From contig WPDH01000018.1 in the NCBI GenBank assembly GCA_019137255.1, positions 496,001-560,000 on the forward strand: 64,000 nucleotides of DNA, read 5' to 3'. The DNA is from Corinectria fuckeliana. Its lineage: Eukaryota > Ascomycota > Sordariomycetes > Hypocreales > Nectriaceae. A program made the position numbers and the translations under genes. Below the pieces are notes generated by a model. The model made no database searches. It saw nothing but the letters and a program-made list of their open reading frames with translations, and was not told the DNA's origin. Positions 29,412-42,235 of this stretch are shown here, in pieces (position 1 is the stretch's first letter; each line of letters starts with the position of its first letter).

Positions 29412-32400
29412 GAGAGACCTGCGTCTAGACGATGCCTTCATTCAGCGGCGTGCGTCAGGGAATGGCCTGACCATGAGAGACATCGCCGGGTCTGGACGAC
29501 GGCGGCGAGCGGGTGCAGCCGTCGGCTCGGAGATTGAGATATCTCGGGGTTCTGAGGCTAGGACCCTGGAATGCCGGGATGCTAGGATGCTAAGGCACCG
29601 AACGGAACTGAAAGTCGCAATCTATGATGAAGGCAGCAGAGATACGGTAATACTACATACCTACGGATACCTACCGTACTGTCGAGCTGACTGCGCCCTA
29701 GGCGGTGGACGGTGGCTGAGCCGTCCTGCTCACCCTGCTCACCGTTCCTTGCCGGGATCGGATCGCAACGCAATCTGCTAATAATACCCACGGCGATCAC
29801 CTCGTGCATCCAACCAGCGACGGGACATGCACCGAACCACCACCGGACCCCTCGAATGGCTTGGCGTGCATCTCACGTTTGACGCACGTATTCGTACTGG
29901 GCCAAAAGCACTATAACTATGTACTAGGCTATGTAATTGCGGAGTGCCATGTCATTCTACACAGTATCAGATGCCCATGTTCATCCGGCGGGGTCTTGGC
30001 ACCCGATGCTGATTTCAAAAGCCCCAACAAAGTGGGATTCGACAGCATCCACGTGAGGCTCCCCTGACATGGTTATGCTGCGTCTCTCATTGGCGTGACG
30101 CGGCTTTGGACGGTGGATTGCTGAAACCAACTTACACCGTCATGATATGACGGTAGAGAACCTCCGCTGAGAACTGGCCACAATGCTTGTGATACTGTTT
30201 TGCTAGTCGTGCTAGTCTTACTAGGCCTACTAATCTAGGCCTACTTGCAGAGCTCAGCGGCGTTGAGAGCTTTCGTCATTGTCAGCGCGCACGGCACAAA
30301 TCTAGCCTCGAGGGGGCATTGCAGAAGGTCCATCTAGCTCGGTGCCTCTCTGCAGGTAGCTCCGAACAGTCCGGGTATCGTCATCAGTGCCCTGATTGAA
30401 CATGCAATGCATACATGGCACGCGGGGCTTGGCTGCTCCTACTGCTCGCAGCAAGACTCATCATTCAGTTCGGTGCCCTCGGAAAGGCAGCCTGCGACAA
30501 AGGACCTACGGCAGCATCGGAAACCAAGATTTTTCCCTTGCTACCTGCATATCTAACCTTGCTCGTTGGGTGGCTAACCCGCAAATGCCGCCTCGGGAAA
30601 CTGTGGACGGCATGGATGATGGATGATGGATGGCAAGGGGGCGCTAGCATCGAGGCAAACCCCGCAGCCGCAGCGCACGGCCAAGGATCAGTGAATGGTG
30701 TTTGGGCTTGGTTCGTTGGTTGAAATGACCCAATGCTTCCCGAGCCGGAGACCGGCCGTTTGCTCTGCGGCTGCGACCGCAAAATGCGACCGTACAATGC
30801 GACCGCAACTTGGTGAGCAAGTACCCGGAGTCTCATGATGCCCATGACGAAGAGCGTTCTGCATCGGGTACATGGCCTCGATGTATCTACCACCTCCGAG
30901 CCACGTCCCTCGAGCGGCGCCGATGAGGCCATAAGTAGGTATCAGGATCCAGGCCGGCCTCATGTACACCACACGCCCTCGTTTGATATCCTACCCCTCT
31001 GCTGCTGCACATGCGCGGCAGAGTCCGTCCACCTTGGCCAGCCTGTTTGGAGCATCGTTATCCCCCCTCCATCCGCTGCTGTTCGGCCATATCTGGACTG
31101 TCAATCAGCACATCTCAATCAACCCCAGCACCACCCGGGCCAGCTATCTATGCCAAAGCGGCCAGCCCCTCCCTCCATTGCCTCCCGGCTCATCGATCGC
31201 ATCATCCACGAGTAAATCGCAATCCCCCACCGCAAAGGATCAATACCCCTTCCCCCCCAGAGGTTTCATGGATCACCAGTGAGTCCGAGGTCCGGCAGGC
31301 AGCTACTACTGTGTACTAGATGTACTATGTACAATTCGGCTCCGACTCACATCTCAGGCCAGCTTCGCATCCCGGCAGTCGATCATGGCCCATGATTCCG
31401 AGAACTGTTACTGTTACCGTACGCTACACCATATGTAAGTATGTAATTACTTCGTACGTAAGCCTGCAGGAGTCGGACGCCCGCTCGGCCACATCCAGCC
31501 CGCAGAACCCCAAGCAGCCTTATCACGGCGAATGACTTGCGTCTTGAGTCTTGCGTCTTGCGTCTTGCATCTCATTTACCCGCTCTGTCCGCTCACCGAT
31601 ACATCCCCCCCCCCCCCCCCCAAACAACCCCCAAGATAAGGCTGCAGCTGGACGATTGTGTAGATGTGCGGCATTAGCTCGCTGCAACGTCCTCTCACAA
31701 AGTGCCTGCCTAGGCTTCCTGACGTTTGCCTGCAGCACCCGCCGATGCTGCGAAGGGCACGGACAGGTCAGCAGATCAATATCCTCAGACCCCAAAAGAC
31801 GGCATTGGGGACATTGTGCAGGAGAAAGCGGAGGAGCTGCACCGTTGATCATCAGGTGGGACTTGATTGGAGACTGTCTCTCAACGGCATAGCCAAGTTA
31901 TACGCCGACGCCCTCCACAGCTTTGAGACAGGATGTTGCAGGTTGTTCTTGATGCCAGGCTTCTATTGGTAGGGCTTGTTTTGACCGCCACAAAGTACAA
32001 TACTTGTTTGCAACATACAATACTTGTTTGCAACATTCCAGCATCGAGACTCAAGCACAGTATGCCGCGGGTCTATCATCCCAGACACCGGAGGACAAGG
32101 GGCGCTGATCAAGGTCTCAATCGAGATGGTGATCCTAGTCGTTGGCGGTGCTATGGCTGTATTTGATATTTGAGGTTTCTAGTAGATACATACTGCCTAT
32201 TGCCTGTGCATGCCCCCTCGCCTCGGCATCGACGCCCATTGCGCCTTCGTCGTCATTACCCCGGTTTTGTACCAACAGATCGCTCTGAAAATGCCATTGT
32301 GGACGAGAAATGCTTCGCACATTAAACCATTATCAACCAGCAATGTTAGCAGTGTTTGGGGGTTAGTGGCGATCAGCTCTTTATCATGGCTGCCTCACCA

Positions 32401-33303
32401 ACCTTGGCAGATGTAAGGGTTGGATCGACATACCTAGGCTGGTACCCCTGTATGGGTAAACGATAGGAAATAAGGGAAAATTTAGGAAATGCTCCGTCAA
32501 CATTCAGAGCCTAGCCAAGATATCGGTAACGATTGTACTACTCTGCAGTAGCTTTCCGGGGGCTGTTGGCTTCAATGCACTGGCTGTTCTACCCGCAATC
32601 GATATTCCTGTCGCACCGTCTGTATGAAGGGACATCTGAAGGGTCCTAAGAACCACAACACGAATCCCACAATACCTATTCAGAGATCAAACCAGTAGGT
32701 CTAGATGCAGTGAAACCCATATCTGGGGGGTTGCGGACTCCATCACTTGGTACATTCCGAAGCTAAATAAAGCGTTCGTCTACCCTGAACTTGCACAAAT
32801 ATCAGCATCTGCCAGCCGTCCAAGATGAGCTACTGCAAGGCAGAATATCCATATACCAGGGCTAACCAGAGACACGATTTCTTGGAAATTATGACACATG
32901 TTTCAGCACCAGCAGACTGACGAACTCCCGGGTGGAGGATATCCTGAAGATGAGGCGATATCAATTGGTGGTTCTTCGATTTCTCCAGGAAGGCCCACTC
33001 TGAAACAAGCGAACACAGCAACGCCACTGACAAGACCTAGCACCAATGATCCTTTGGGAACCCAAGCTTGCAGAGTTGTCGTTTTACGAAACTTGTAGTC
33101 AGCACATGGGTTATCAGACGTCAACGGACACAAATCAGGGACCCGCTTCTGACTTACACGGAACTTACCATAGAACCCCGAACGTCTGAGATGATACAAT
33201 TCCCGCAACAGCCGCGCATGCCTGCAAAGGCCTCGGCCAGAGAAAGTCCGACAATACGAAGGGCGAGAAGCATCCACTCCGACTTTTGACACAGAGCCAA
33301 CAC
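29412..33303. other. Gene-poor stretch, no supported gene
   Basis: Short frames on both strands have no domain, no consistent codon bias and no convincing splice structure. It includes (GTCTTGC)-type imperfect repeats at 31539-31570, a 16-C tract near 31606 and the tandem repeat listed separately. On the minus strand at 32903-33370 there is a weak trace of a decayed or misassembled coding region (see findings). Confidence 0.5.
31996..32035. repeat. 20-bp unit tandem duplication (two copies)
   Basis: TACAATACTTGTTTGCAACA occurs at 31996-32015 and again, identical, at 32016-32035. No more copies follow. The perfect identity implies a recent slippage or duplication event. Confidence 0.93.
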
Positions 33304-33580
33304 CATCTCCTTGACTGCGGTAAGGCACCTTTCGGGTTACATTCAGGGATATAGGCCAATCCAAGAGCACATATATTCGCCGGTACCTCCACTGTCACAG
33401 AACTACGGAGTAAGCTGTCGCTCGATATCGCTGATCCCCCGCTATACAAACTGCAACCTAATAGAGCACCTCCGAGTATGGGATACATATTAGCGCATTA
33501 TGTGTACCTACATAGTACGAGGTATTCGGGGCATAGTGGACCCGGTACCTAGAAGGTGCCTTACCGCAGTCAAGGAGATG
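33304..33580. repeat. 28-bp perfect inverted repeat enclosing 221 bp
   Basis: The arm at 33304-33331 (begins CATCTCCTTGACTGCGG, ends AAGGCACCTT) is the exact reverse complement of 33553-33580. The interior shows no symmetry or coding frame. No target-site duplication is visible beside the arms, so this may be a miniature element remnant or a fold-back structure. Confidence 0.85.
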
Positions 33581-36500
33581 AGTCTGGTTCACATTGGTAG
33601 TAGGACGACAAGCAGTTAGCTTCGAGAAGCAAGCACTGATCACTGAGGCTTGTTTCGAAACAACATAAAATGACTCTTATTGGCTGTCACAGCACGTACG
33701 GGATCCTTTGACCCTCTGCTTCTGTCTCTGTCATTGGTATGGATGGGCTTTGGCGATCCTCTGCAGCATCGTGGAGTGTGTCATCTAAATCCATGCTGGG
33801 TCGGTGTACGGTAACCGTCGAGCTGCTTCCCCAGCCCTCGAAACGCTAGCCTTCGGATAAAGAACGGTCGAGATCAGATACCACTCAACTAGTGAGCGGA
33901 ATCCTCATTTCGACGCTGAGACATTACACCTGAGGGGGGCGTCGCATCAACCCCCCCGGTCATGGCATATCGGCTGGGGTTGCATCGCCAACTGCCATCG
34001 CTACGGTGCGCTGCCGCAGCCTTGGCGATCATGGCCTTGTGTTTCCAATAAGTGAAGATTCAAGATGGATTGAGCGATTATTGCCCAAGAGAGAGGCGGA
34101 GACGGGGGCGCGGATGAGAGCCACCAGCTTCAACGTCAGGCTGGCTGTTGGCAGCCATCCTAGCCCTGGGTGTCGGATTGTTAGCGACGGTCTACGAGTA
34201 TTACCGCAATGAACCGCCCACACCTTGCCAGGATTAATTCAGTTGGAGGCTGAACTATTGGATCGTGCCGTCGCGCTGTACTCCGTAAATAGTCTCGCGT
34301 CCCTGTAAGGATGCGGATATACGCCAGATAGATTGCGCGACCAGAGAGAGCTACGTCAAGTGGATGACAGCTGACACGGGCCACGAAACCCAAACGAGTG
34401 GTTCTCAACCGTGCTCGTGCAACCACGCATGCACGCAGGACTGTGCTCGTCGTGTAATTCCTTATATTCATATTTATATTTTCTTTGCTCCCAAGTCGAG
34501 ACGCTGAACCGAGCCGTAGGATGTGAGTGGTGATGCTACATGTTGACGGCGACCCTGGAGATGATCGCGGCACGCTACACTTCAATTTTCAAGCCCCCCA
34601 ACTCCAGCTCTCCAGGGAGAGGACAGACCCTGGCTTTCCACGTGGCGAAGAGAGTCTCATCTCTGGAAATCCCGGTGTGGCTGGCCCGCCGAGAGCACCG
34701 TGTTGCTTCTTGGCTTGGGGCTGGAGGCTCAACAACTGAGACCACCGCCGTCCAGATGCGTCTACGCTCTGTCGTCTCATTTGCTCCCCCCCCGCCCCGT
34801 ATCCTCCCAGGCCTTTGTGTTTGTTATTCACGTACTTCGCTCTCAGTTGATGGCTGCAGGCAGGTCTCAGGCCAGTTCACTAAAGCTGGCCTGTCCCGTG
34901 GAGTGAGACATTGCACAGACACCTTGGCCCGCCGTTCGCCCCTGCGTAGCCACGTCTCCATAACTTGCGGTCGTCGTCTATATACGAAGTACATAATAGG
35001 TAGTAGGCGGATTCGGGAGTCAATTGTCCCTACAGGCGGGAGGTTTTCTGCAACGATGATATTCATTTCTTCGACAGTGATAGTACAAAGTGCTGCGTAC
35101 GAGATCCTGCCCGCTGAACATGTCAGTCAGATACCGTGCTCAGCCGTACAGACTCAGCCAGCCACCAGGTTACACCGCAACGACGAAACGGAAGCCCATA
35201 TTCATACTTTGTACCTATTCGTGTTTCCCAACAGCTTCGCATGATCATACGCAGCTACATAACTATAACAAAGAATGACTGTGCACGGACCTGGTATTTG
35301 GATGACATTGATCGTCGTCTGGCCTGCGATGGCGATGGCGATGGCGGCTTTCTCAATCTCATTTTGACAAGGCGGCGCCGCACAAGCTCCGGCTTCTCAG
35401 CTCCTCCAGCCCATCTCGTCCCGAGTAGACCGCCCGTTCCTGAGGTGGCGCCGGCCCATCCAATAGCTCGGAACCACGGCCCACTCGTTCGTCTGGAGAA
35501 AGCATCATCGACGGGGCTACTACACGGTGTATTCGTAGTTCAACACCAAGCGCATCATTGATACCCACCTCCAATTGGCAACCCAAGCTAGTCACGGCGT
35601 CCCCGTGCCCCTTTCGAACAATCTCAAACACGCTTGAGACGGCTTCGTGATCTCTGTCCAATACGACAAAGCTAGCAGTTAGCGGCCTTTTCCTATCGGT
35701 ACGGTACCTAGCAGGTGGACGTTAGGGGGTATCTATGTACCAGCGCGGCGGAACGGCCACACACCCTCCAGCCGGAGCGAACTACCGAGAGCGGTGGGCT
35801 GTCCGTTGGAGCAGGATGCATCTGAACTTTAGAAGGCATCAGATGACCATCCGTCTCGAGGGCACTGGCTTCGAAAGACCGGCAACTGGAGCCAAGAGGT
35901 GGTACCTATTCCATGGGTATGTTAGTTGATTGATCGCCACAGGCATTGCTGCTGCGCTGACAGGGAGCTGTATTGGAGATGCAGAAAAGACACATTTCCA
36001 ATCACAAGTCACCTGCCAGCCAAGACTAGAGCCAAGACGCCTTTGTCATATTGACAGACCAGGTTCGATGTCAGCAGTCGTGGTGTGGTCGCGACAGGAG
36101 TCCCATCAATCAGGCAGGGGTTCTTTCGTCCTTGGATCCTGTGGTTCTGGGGCCGACAACGGCGACGATGGATCGATCGCCTTGTGAGTTTCGAAATTTC
36201 CTGTATTTCTTCTAAAACCATGCCCAAATGAGGCTCATCTCACGACACAGTTGCGGTCTGGGACGGCGTGTGCTCAAACAGGAAAGCAGCCTAGTCTACT
36301 TGTCGACGGATTTCTGAGCCTTTGCCACATCTTGATTCATAGTTGCACACCGCCGAGTCGGTGAGAAGCGTCCCAGCCTGGCGGGTCTAGACTATGGATG
36401 CTCATTACGACCCCAGATTAACGAAGGAAGGAAAAATAGGAACCAAAAAAACTAAAATTTCTTGCTAGTCTGAGAGATCTCCATCACGTAATGGCTCATC

Positions 36501-39500
36501 TACTATGTATGAAAGAATGAAAGAAAAAAAATCGGAGCTGGTCATCGGTGGAGGTTGGGCTAAGGCACAAGGCACCCTAAGGGCCGTTGCACCCCTGGTG
36601 CCCGCTTTCGCCACCACCCGTTCGCGCGCAGTAAGCTAATTAGTCAGGGGGCTCGCGCGGAAAGATGGAGACGATCAAACGGAGCTGAACACGGGACGGT
36701 CGACGCGTTGTGCAAGCTTGCCGGGGTTGGGAAAGGAGGAAGGAGGCTGGAGGCTGGAGGCTGGAGGCAAACAGAAATCGAATACAGTAGTTTATGCAGG
36801 GCCCGTGGATTAATCTCCCAACAGACGCACAACAAAGGGAGGGGTCCGCGCTTTCCGTGAATGTAATTAATTGCACTTTACGGAGTACGAGCACACGGGC
36901 CCTCGTTCTCTATCCCTAATGAACACATTTAATGAAAGGAAAATGCCGACCCGAAGTGGATATCAAAAGGCGAAAGGCGAAAGCGAAAGCGAACGGAGGC
37001 AAAATTGCCCGGAGACTTTGACATCCACACCCCTCCCCCCAAGCAGACACCAAGCGGAGATGGGCGGCGAGATCAACTTGCGGCTGTCCGGTCCTCCAGG
37101 GGAGACCCAAGATGAGGCTGGGGGGGATGGAAAATGGAACACCGGATGGAAGCTTCGGCGACGGTCCCGATGCTTCTGTCAATCTGTCGGCACACGCATG
37201 CAAGCGGATGGTCTTTGCGGGAAAGCTCACGCCCGGAGCTGGGCCGTGTGAGAGGCGGTCGGCTCATGGAGAGCATGATTTCGATGAAGTGGCATTGTGT
37301 ACAGCATGACATCAAGCTTTTACTATGACTAGTCTCAACTTGACAAGAGACGAAACGGCAGATTGTGGAGGCGCAGCTGTACGAATACTGAAACGACGTT
37401 GAGTGTTTGGAGTATTCGTACAACTTTGTTAGTTAGCATTCATTGGTGCTGTACAAACGGGCAGCGACTTCTAAGTCAGAACTTCGGCACCCCATAATCT
37501 AATACTTCGTAACCCGTTCTGAGACAGTGTTTCGGAGTCCTCCCCCACGATAGGTCGACGACAAAATAACCATGTAAGACACTTGGCTGGCCACAACTTC
37601 CCAACGGGCTGCCTCCAAAACAAAAACAAAAGCTGGAGCCGACCCGGGGGAGTGGAACAGTGGGCGCAACCTCCCAGCAACGCAAGGCGGTAAGACCACG
37701 GACAGGGCACAGCCCGCACAGAAGTTAATTACGTAGTATTAGAGGCAACGCAACCTAACGTAGGCGCCTTCTCAGTGCCAGGTCCGTCGTGCCGTATGAA
37801 TGAATGGGAAAAAGCTGCTAGCCACTGACTGACCTGGGTATGGGGCTCTTCTCAGCTCGGTACCTCTCAAGCCCGGTGTGCTGGGGCACCGGAGCGGCCG
37901 TGCGCACGAAGCAATGTACCTAGCTGGTCCTGGAGGGCGCTGTCGGCTCAGTCTCTAATTAAAGAGTTAGCTACCTATTCGACGATGCCTGGTTTGCCGG
38001 GCCTGGGAGGCGCAAGGGGATGCCTCGCGTGCGAAAGACATTTCCACGCCAACACGCGGGATAGCGCTTTTGGTGCCATCTAACTTGACTTTTAGTGCTG
38101 GCAGCGAGCATCATCAACCAGGCTTTGGGTGTGTCGTTACGATAAATCAGATTTTAGCACCTTTCTTTCTCTTTGCAGGGACCCCCCCTTCGCACAAATC
38201 ATCCTCCCATAATTATTCTGGGGGAGATTTGATCAGCGCATCCTAATTAAGCGACAGCAAACACTTCTCGTGGCAGGCGACGATGGAGACAAAGACCCCT
38301 ATGACTTCATTGCATTTCACTCATCGTTCTTTGGGCAGTCTGTGCAGTCTGGGCAGTGGGACCCTTGCATCCTCTCGCACCGTCACCGCTTTCCGAGACG
38401 AGACGCGGTGAAGGGGGAGTGTAAGGAAAACCGACACCAACACCCTCGACAGCTCAGAAAGGCCCCGCGTTGCGTATCCGTGAGATTTCCACTCCGCACT
38501 TTAATTATGACTGATAAACGCGGTGTAGTTGATGATGGATGCGCGAGTGGGGGTGATTTCACTTTCCAGTCTTCTACACCGCTGAGGCTCGACAATTTAG
38601 GGCTGGAGCCGGCGAGTTGGAGACTGCAACGTCGCCGCCCGGCCGGCTGGGTCGGGCATCGTTGCTTGAGAAGAAAGTGAGCGAAAAAAGGTTCCTGCAC
38701 CCCATAGCGGCCGCGGCCGTGTGTGAGTCATTGCGACGAACCCCGGCCGATGGAGGTTTTGTGATGGCTTTTGCGGAGTTGCGAAGAAGTTTTGGGTCGA
38801 AATGCCTGCAGGCTTTGTGGGCTACGGTTTGTTGTTGGCAGGCAGGGATGTCGATCCAGACGCTGGGCGAGCACACCGACGAGCCACTCACAAGGCGTCG
38901 AGGTGGCCGCTCATCCCCAAACCCGGAAGTGGGTGCGTGAGCAGGAATAAGGCTGCAGCAAACACGGAACACGGACTTTGCAGCACAGTGCCGTTGGTGG
39001 TATGCGTAGGATCGACGGCGGAACGTATGTACTTGTAACCACGATGGAGGCATGGGCGCTCGCAAGTTGGGGGTAAAAAAAAAAAAAGGACGCGGCGGCC
39101 GGGTACCGCATGCTGGACCGGCAAGGCTTTGGCCGGGCGCAATGCCTACGGTTCTATTTCCGTCGCTTCACGGAGCGGAAATAAATCCCTTGCTCAACAA
39201 ACGGTGGTGGCTATAGGCTAATCTATCTACTATGGATGGAATGCCAACCGAAGTGCCGCGTAATTCATTTTCTGACAGTCTAACAACGAACTCACTGCTG
39301 GCCTCCGGCGCAAAGAAAAAAAAACCCCCCAAAAAACATGGCGCCGTAGCCGGGCGAGGTGGCCGGGTTTTGGGTGTTGAGGGCGGCTTCTTTGCCCGTT
39401 TGCCAAGGCGTTTTTCGGCGTGACGGCGAAACCCGGCCGATATACCTCAGTGCCGAGTACGTTACGGCGGCAGAGTTGGATGGTTTAGGGTTTGAAAGCC

Positions 39501-41679
39501 GACGCCTTGCGGTTTTTGCCATGGCCGTTTGATCGTTTGATCGTTTGATACAAGCTCAAGTCTAGCCGCTGGAAAACCCGCCCTCGAGGAATGCGGGAGG
39601 AGAGGACCGGCAATTACTCACAACGAAGGGCCGCCTTGGATGGAGCGGACGGTTGGTATCCGTACAGTGCTTTGAGTAAACGTATTTCTGCACGCCTGTA
39701 TTCGTACCTGTAGCATACATAGTATTTCTGATATACACAGACACATTACGTGTTTCTGATACGAGGATGGACTGGTTTCGTGCGTGATGGGGACACCCAG
39801 ACAACACAAAACATTCACCGATGCGTATGACCGACAAAGGCGGGCGGTGCTCTTACACGGTCTCATGGATGGATGAATCGCACAGGATCAACCCCGCAAT
39901 TGGGAGATGGTGATCATGCAACTAGCACGCATTGTCTGAGTGCATGTTTGGTCTAGGCCTTGTCTTACACGACCGCCTCCTGTAAGTGAAGCCCCAACTC
40001 GCAAAGACACAGCGCAGTAGCTGATGAAATTGCTTCTTTGGGCGGTCAGCAGTTTGCGCATCCGCCCATCTCATCACGGATCCCGCCAGTCCGGGAGGGG
40101 ATTGATTAATTGTTGAGCGGCAGCTGACCGACCCTCTTGCCAAATTGCAGTTCGCCATTGTGCGACGGTGCGCGGCCCCTGGTCTCAGCTCTTCAAGCAC
40201 TGTACGTATCGCCCATTTCAGTGCTCGATTCTCAGTCCGCCATCGCGCTTTCTACCATGCTTCCAGGGGGGGGGGGGGGGGNNGGCTGGCGGGGGGGGGG
40301 GGGGGGCACGGCTGGTGTGAATTGTACACTTCGTACATACACCCCTTCAAGGATCCCCTGGCTCAACAGGGAATGACAGGTCATCACCCGTGAAATTGGA
40401 CGTCATTCAACTACCAGCGCCTAGCCTCCCCAGCCAATTCTCGGCGACCCCACTCATCTCCCACCGCCCGCGACAGCGATGGGATTTTCATGGGATTTGA
40501 GGGAAGGTAGATTCGGCGCTAAGCAGTTCTTCTATGAAGCTTCCATGCGTTCCAAGGCGTAGTGGAACCCCTGGGAACCTGAGGGGGGACCACCGAGTTA
40601 GGTGGTCTATGCCCCCATTCGCCCTGCCTGTTGTGATTTCTTCTTTGGGCTTTCGGGTTTGGCTGGCTAGAGTTTGCTCGACTGAAGTCAACGGCTGTTG
40701 TTGGGCGGGCTGGCTGGAATGGGATCGAGATGACGGTACATGCGTATTTCATCGGAGGTTCACGGAGGGCGGTGTCCGCCGCGCCGCGGAGACGGCCTGT
40801 CTGCTGCAGCACTTGTGCAGAGATGACGCTGCTCGCTGCTGCAACTGCCTGCGCCTAGGCAGCCTCACAAAGGAACTATATTATTCAAAGACATAAATAA
40901 ATGTAGCTACTAACGGTCACTAGAGCTGGCATCATACTGGCGCTCCTGCAGGAAATAGAGCACGGTCAGGCGAGAAGAGACCGCATCCGTCGTATGTAGG
41001 CACTCAACCAAGCGATCACTAACTGCACCCAGCAACTGATGCGCGGTGCAGCGACAGTGCGGCGCAAGCGTCAACTGCTGGCCAAGGCCCTCTCTGATGA
41101 TCATGGAAGCGAGGACTGAGCAGCGCCCGGTACAAAGCAGCCACCGCCGAATTTGGCATTGGGACGGGTCGCACATGGGCTTGAGCGGTTGGACAGGGGA
41201 ATGTAAAACGCACACACACACACATACACGCACAAGAATTGCCAACTCTCCAGGCGGTATTCGTCCAGCGGGCACCTTAGTACTTAGTTCCAGGGGTGCC
41301 CATGCCCGCTGACGCCTGTTTCAATTTCCCTTTTGCTGCGGTGGTCGAGGCCCACTGTGCGTCACCGTCTGAGAATGAATGCCCACCCATGCCCCCCCAA
41401 AGCATCCACAGCCAACAGCACGCCCCCCCCCCCCCCAAAAGCTGCCCAGCCGGCGCTGTTCGGCCGGGTACGATGGACAGATGGCTGCGAGGCTCACCGT
41501 AGGTACCTGTGAGTCCGGCACGGCTGCAGCGACGACGGGCGGCCTGCCCCGGGTACTTTGGGCCGTTGTACCTTCCACTCCCACTCCCGGGCACTCCCCC
41601 CACTGCACTGACGTGCGGTACGTACCTCGTACGAGCCCTGCTGCTCTTTCCGTCCTTCCCAACGATGTCGTCGCCAGCC
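33581..41679. other. Gene-poor stretch with short tandem repeats and homopolymers
   Basis: I find no supported gene in these 8.1 kb. Simple repeats include (GATGGC)n near 35325-35345, (GGAGGCT)n at 36728-36765, (GTTTGATC)x3 near 39525-39549, and (CA)n at 41209-41225. A G-rich homopolymer with an NN gap sits at 40266-40306. Longer frames, such as a 234-codon one at 34540-35244, lack any coding signature. Confidence 0.5.
40266..40306. other. Poly-G tract with 2-base assembly gap
   Basis: Two G runs flank NNGGCTGGC (N at 40282-40283). This is a sequencing or assembly weak point, so tract length is unreliable. Confidence 0.9.
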
Positions 41680-42148
41680 CAAGCCCAAGAAGCCACCGGT
41701 CCTTTGAGTGCCCGCCTTTTCTAAATCGCACGCCACCACACACGCCCCCTCTCTCCCCTGTCCGCTCAGTTCCCTGCCTTGCGCGCCCTGGGCTGCTTCA
41801 CTTCAGATTGCCTTTTCCCTAGGGCGAGCAAACACCAGACGGTCAGAGAATACATAAGGGCGGCGACCTCCCTCTTCCCCACGAAAGTTTGATTGATCTC
41901 TCTCATCATCAACTCAGCTTCATCTGGACATTTAGGCAACTCACTCTCGCCTCCAACCTGTTCGCACTTACACATCTACATCAGACTCTCAGTCTCTTGT
42001 CTACAACCCACCAACCAACTACTCACCATCAAACACCAATAACCAAACCACCAAACAACCAAACAAACACCACCAAGAACTGAGCCATCAGTCCTCAGTT
42101 GTCAACAAACAACACACAGCCTCACCAACTTCACCAACCACACTCATC
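41680..42148 (+). promoter_or_regulatory. Orphan promoter plus long CT/CAA-rich leader
   Basis: The sequence has the look of a strongly expressed fungal gene's 5' region. There is a pyrimidine-rich block at 41740-41770, a TATA-like ATACATAAGG near 41851, a CTCTCATCATCAACTC initiator-like stretch near 41899, then about 200 bases of C/A-rich, G-poor leader (ACCAACCAACTACTCACC..., AACAAACACCACCAAG) ending in CTCATCATG. No long coding region follows, which makes it an orphan. Confidence 0.4.
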
Positions 42149-42235
42149 ATGCCTGCTCAGCGACCTTCGCAACTCCCTCCCTGCCCCGGGCCTCCTCCCA
42201 GCCGACCTCTCCCTCCGCTGCCCAAGCGTGGCTAA
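42149..42235 (+). CDS. Possible 28-residue proline-rich micro-ORF after the orphan leader
   Basis: The first ATG after the long leader opens 28 codons (MPAQRPSQLPPCPGPPPSR... ending PKRG, TAA at 42233-42235). Composition is 13 prolines in 28. It could be a true micropeptide, the first exon of a spliced gene whose later exons I fail to see, an upstream ORF, or chance in a long non-coding transcript. Support is positional only: leader-like sequence directly before an ATG in fair context (CATCATGCC). Confidence 0.25.
   Translation: MPAQRPSQLPPCPGPPPSRPLPPLPKRG

Noticed and set aside
30415..30723. 102-codon frame with a signal-peptide-like N-terminus (MARGAWLLLLLAARL)
   Set aside because: The hydrophobic run may be chance; only two cysteines, no leader-like promoter and no conserved tail. 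Worth revisiting only if RNA-seq shows expression.
34540..35244. 234-codon plus-strand frame in the gene-poor region
   Set aside because: Random-looking composition, no conserved motif, poor start context and no supporting neighbours.
35359..35661. 100-codon minus-strand frame, possible enzyme fragment
   Set aside because: Weakly protein-like composition but I could not connect it to any family or splice partner.
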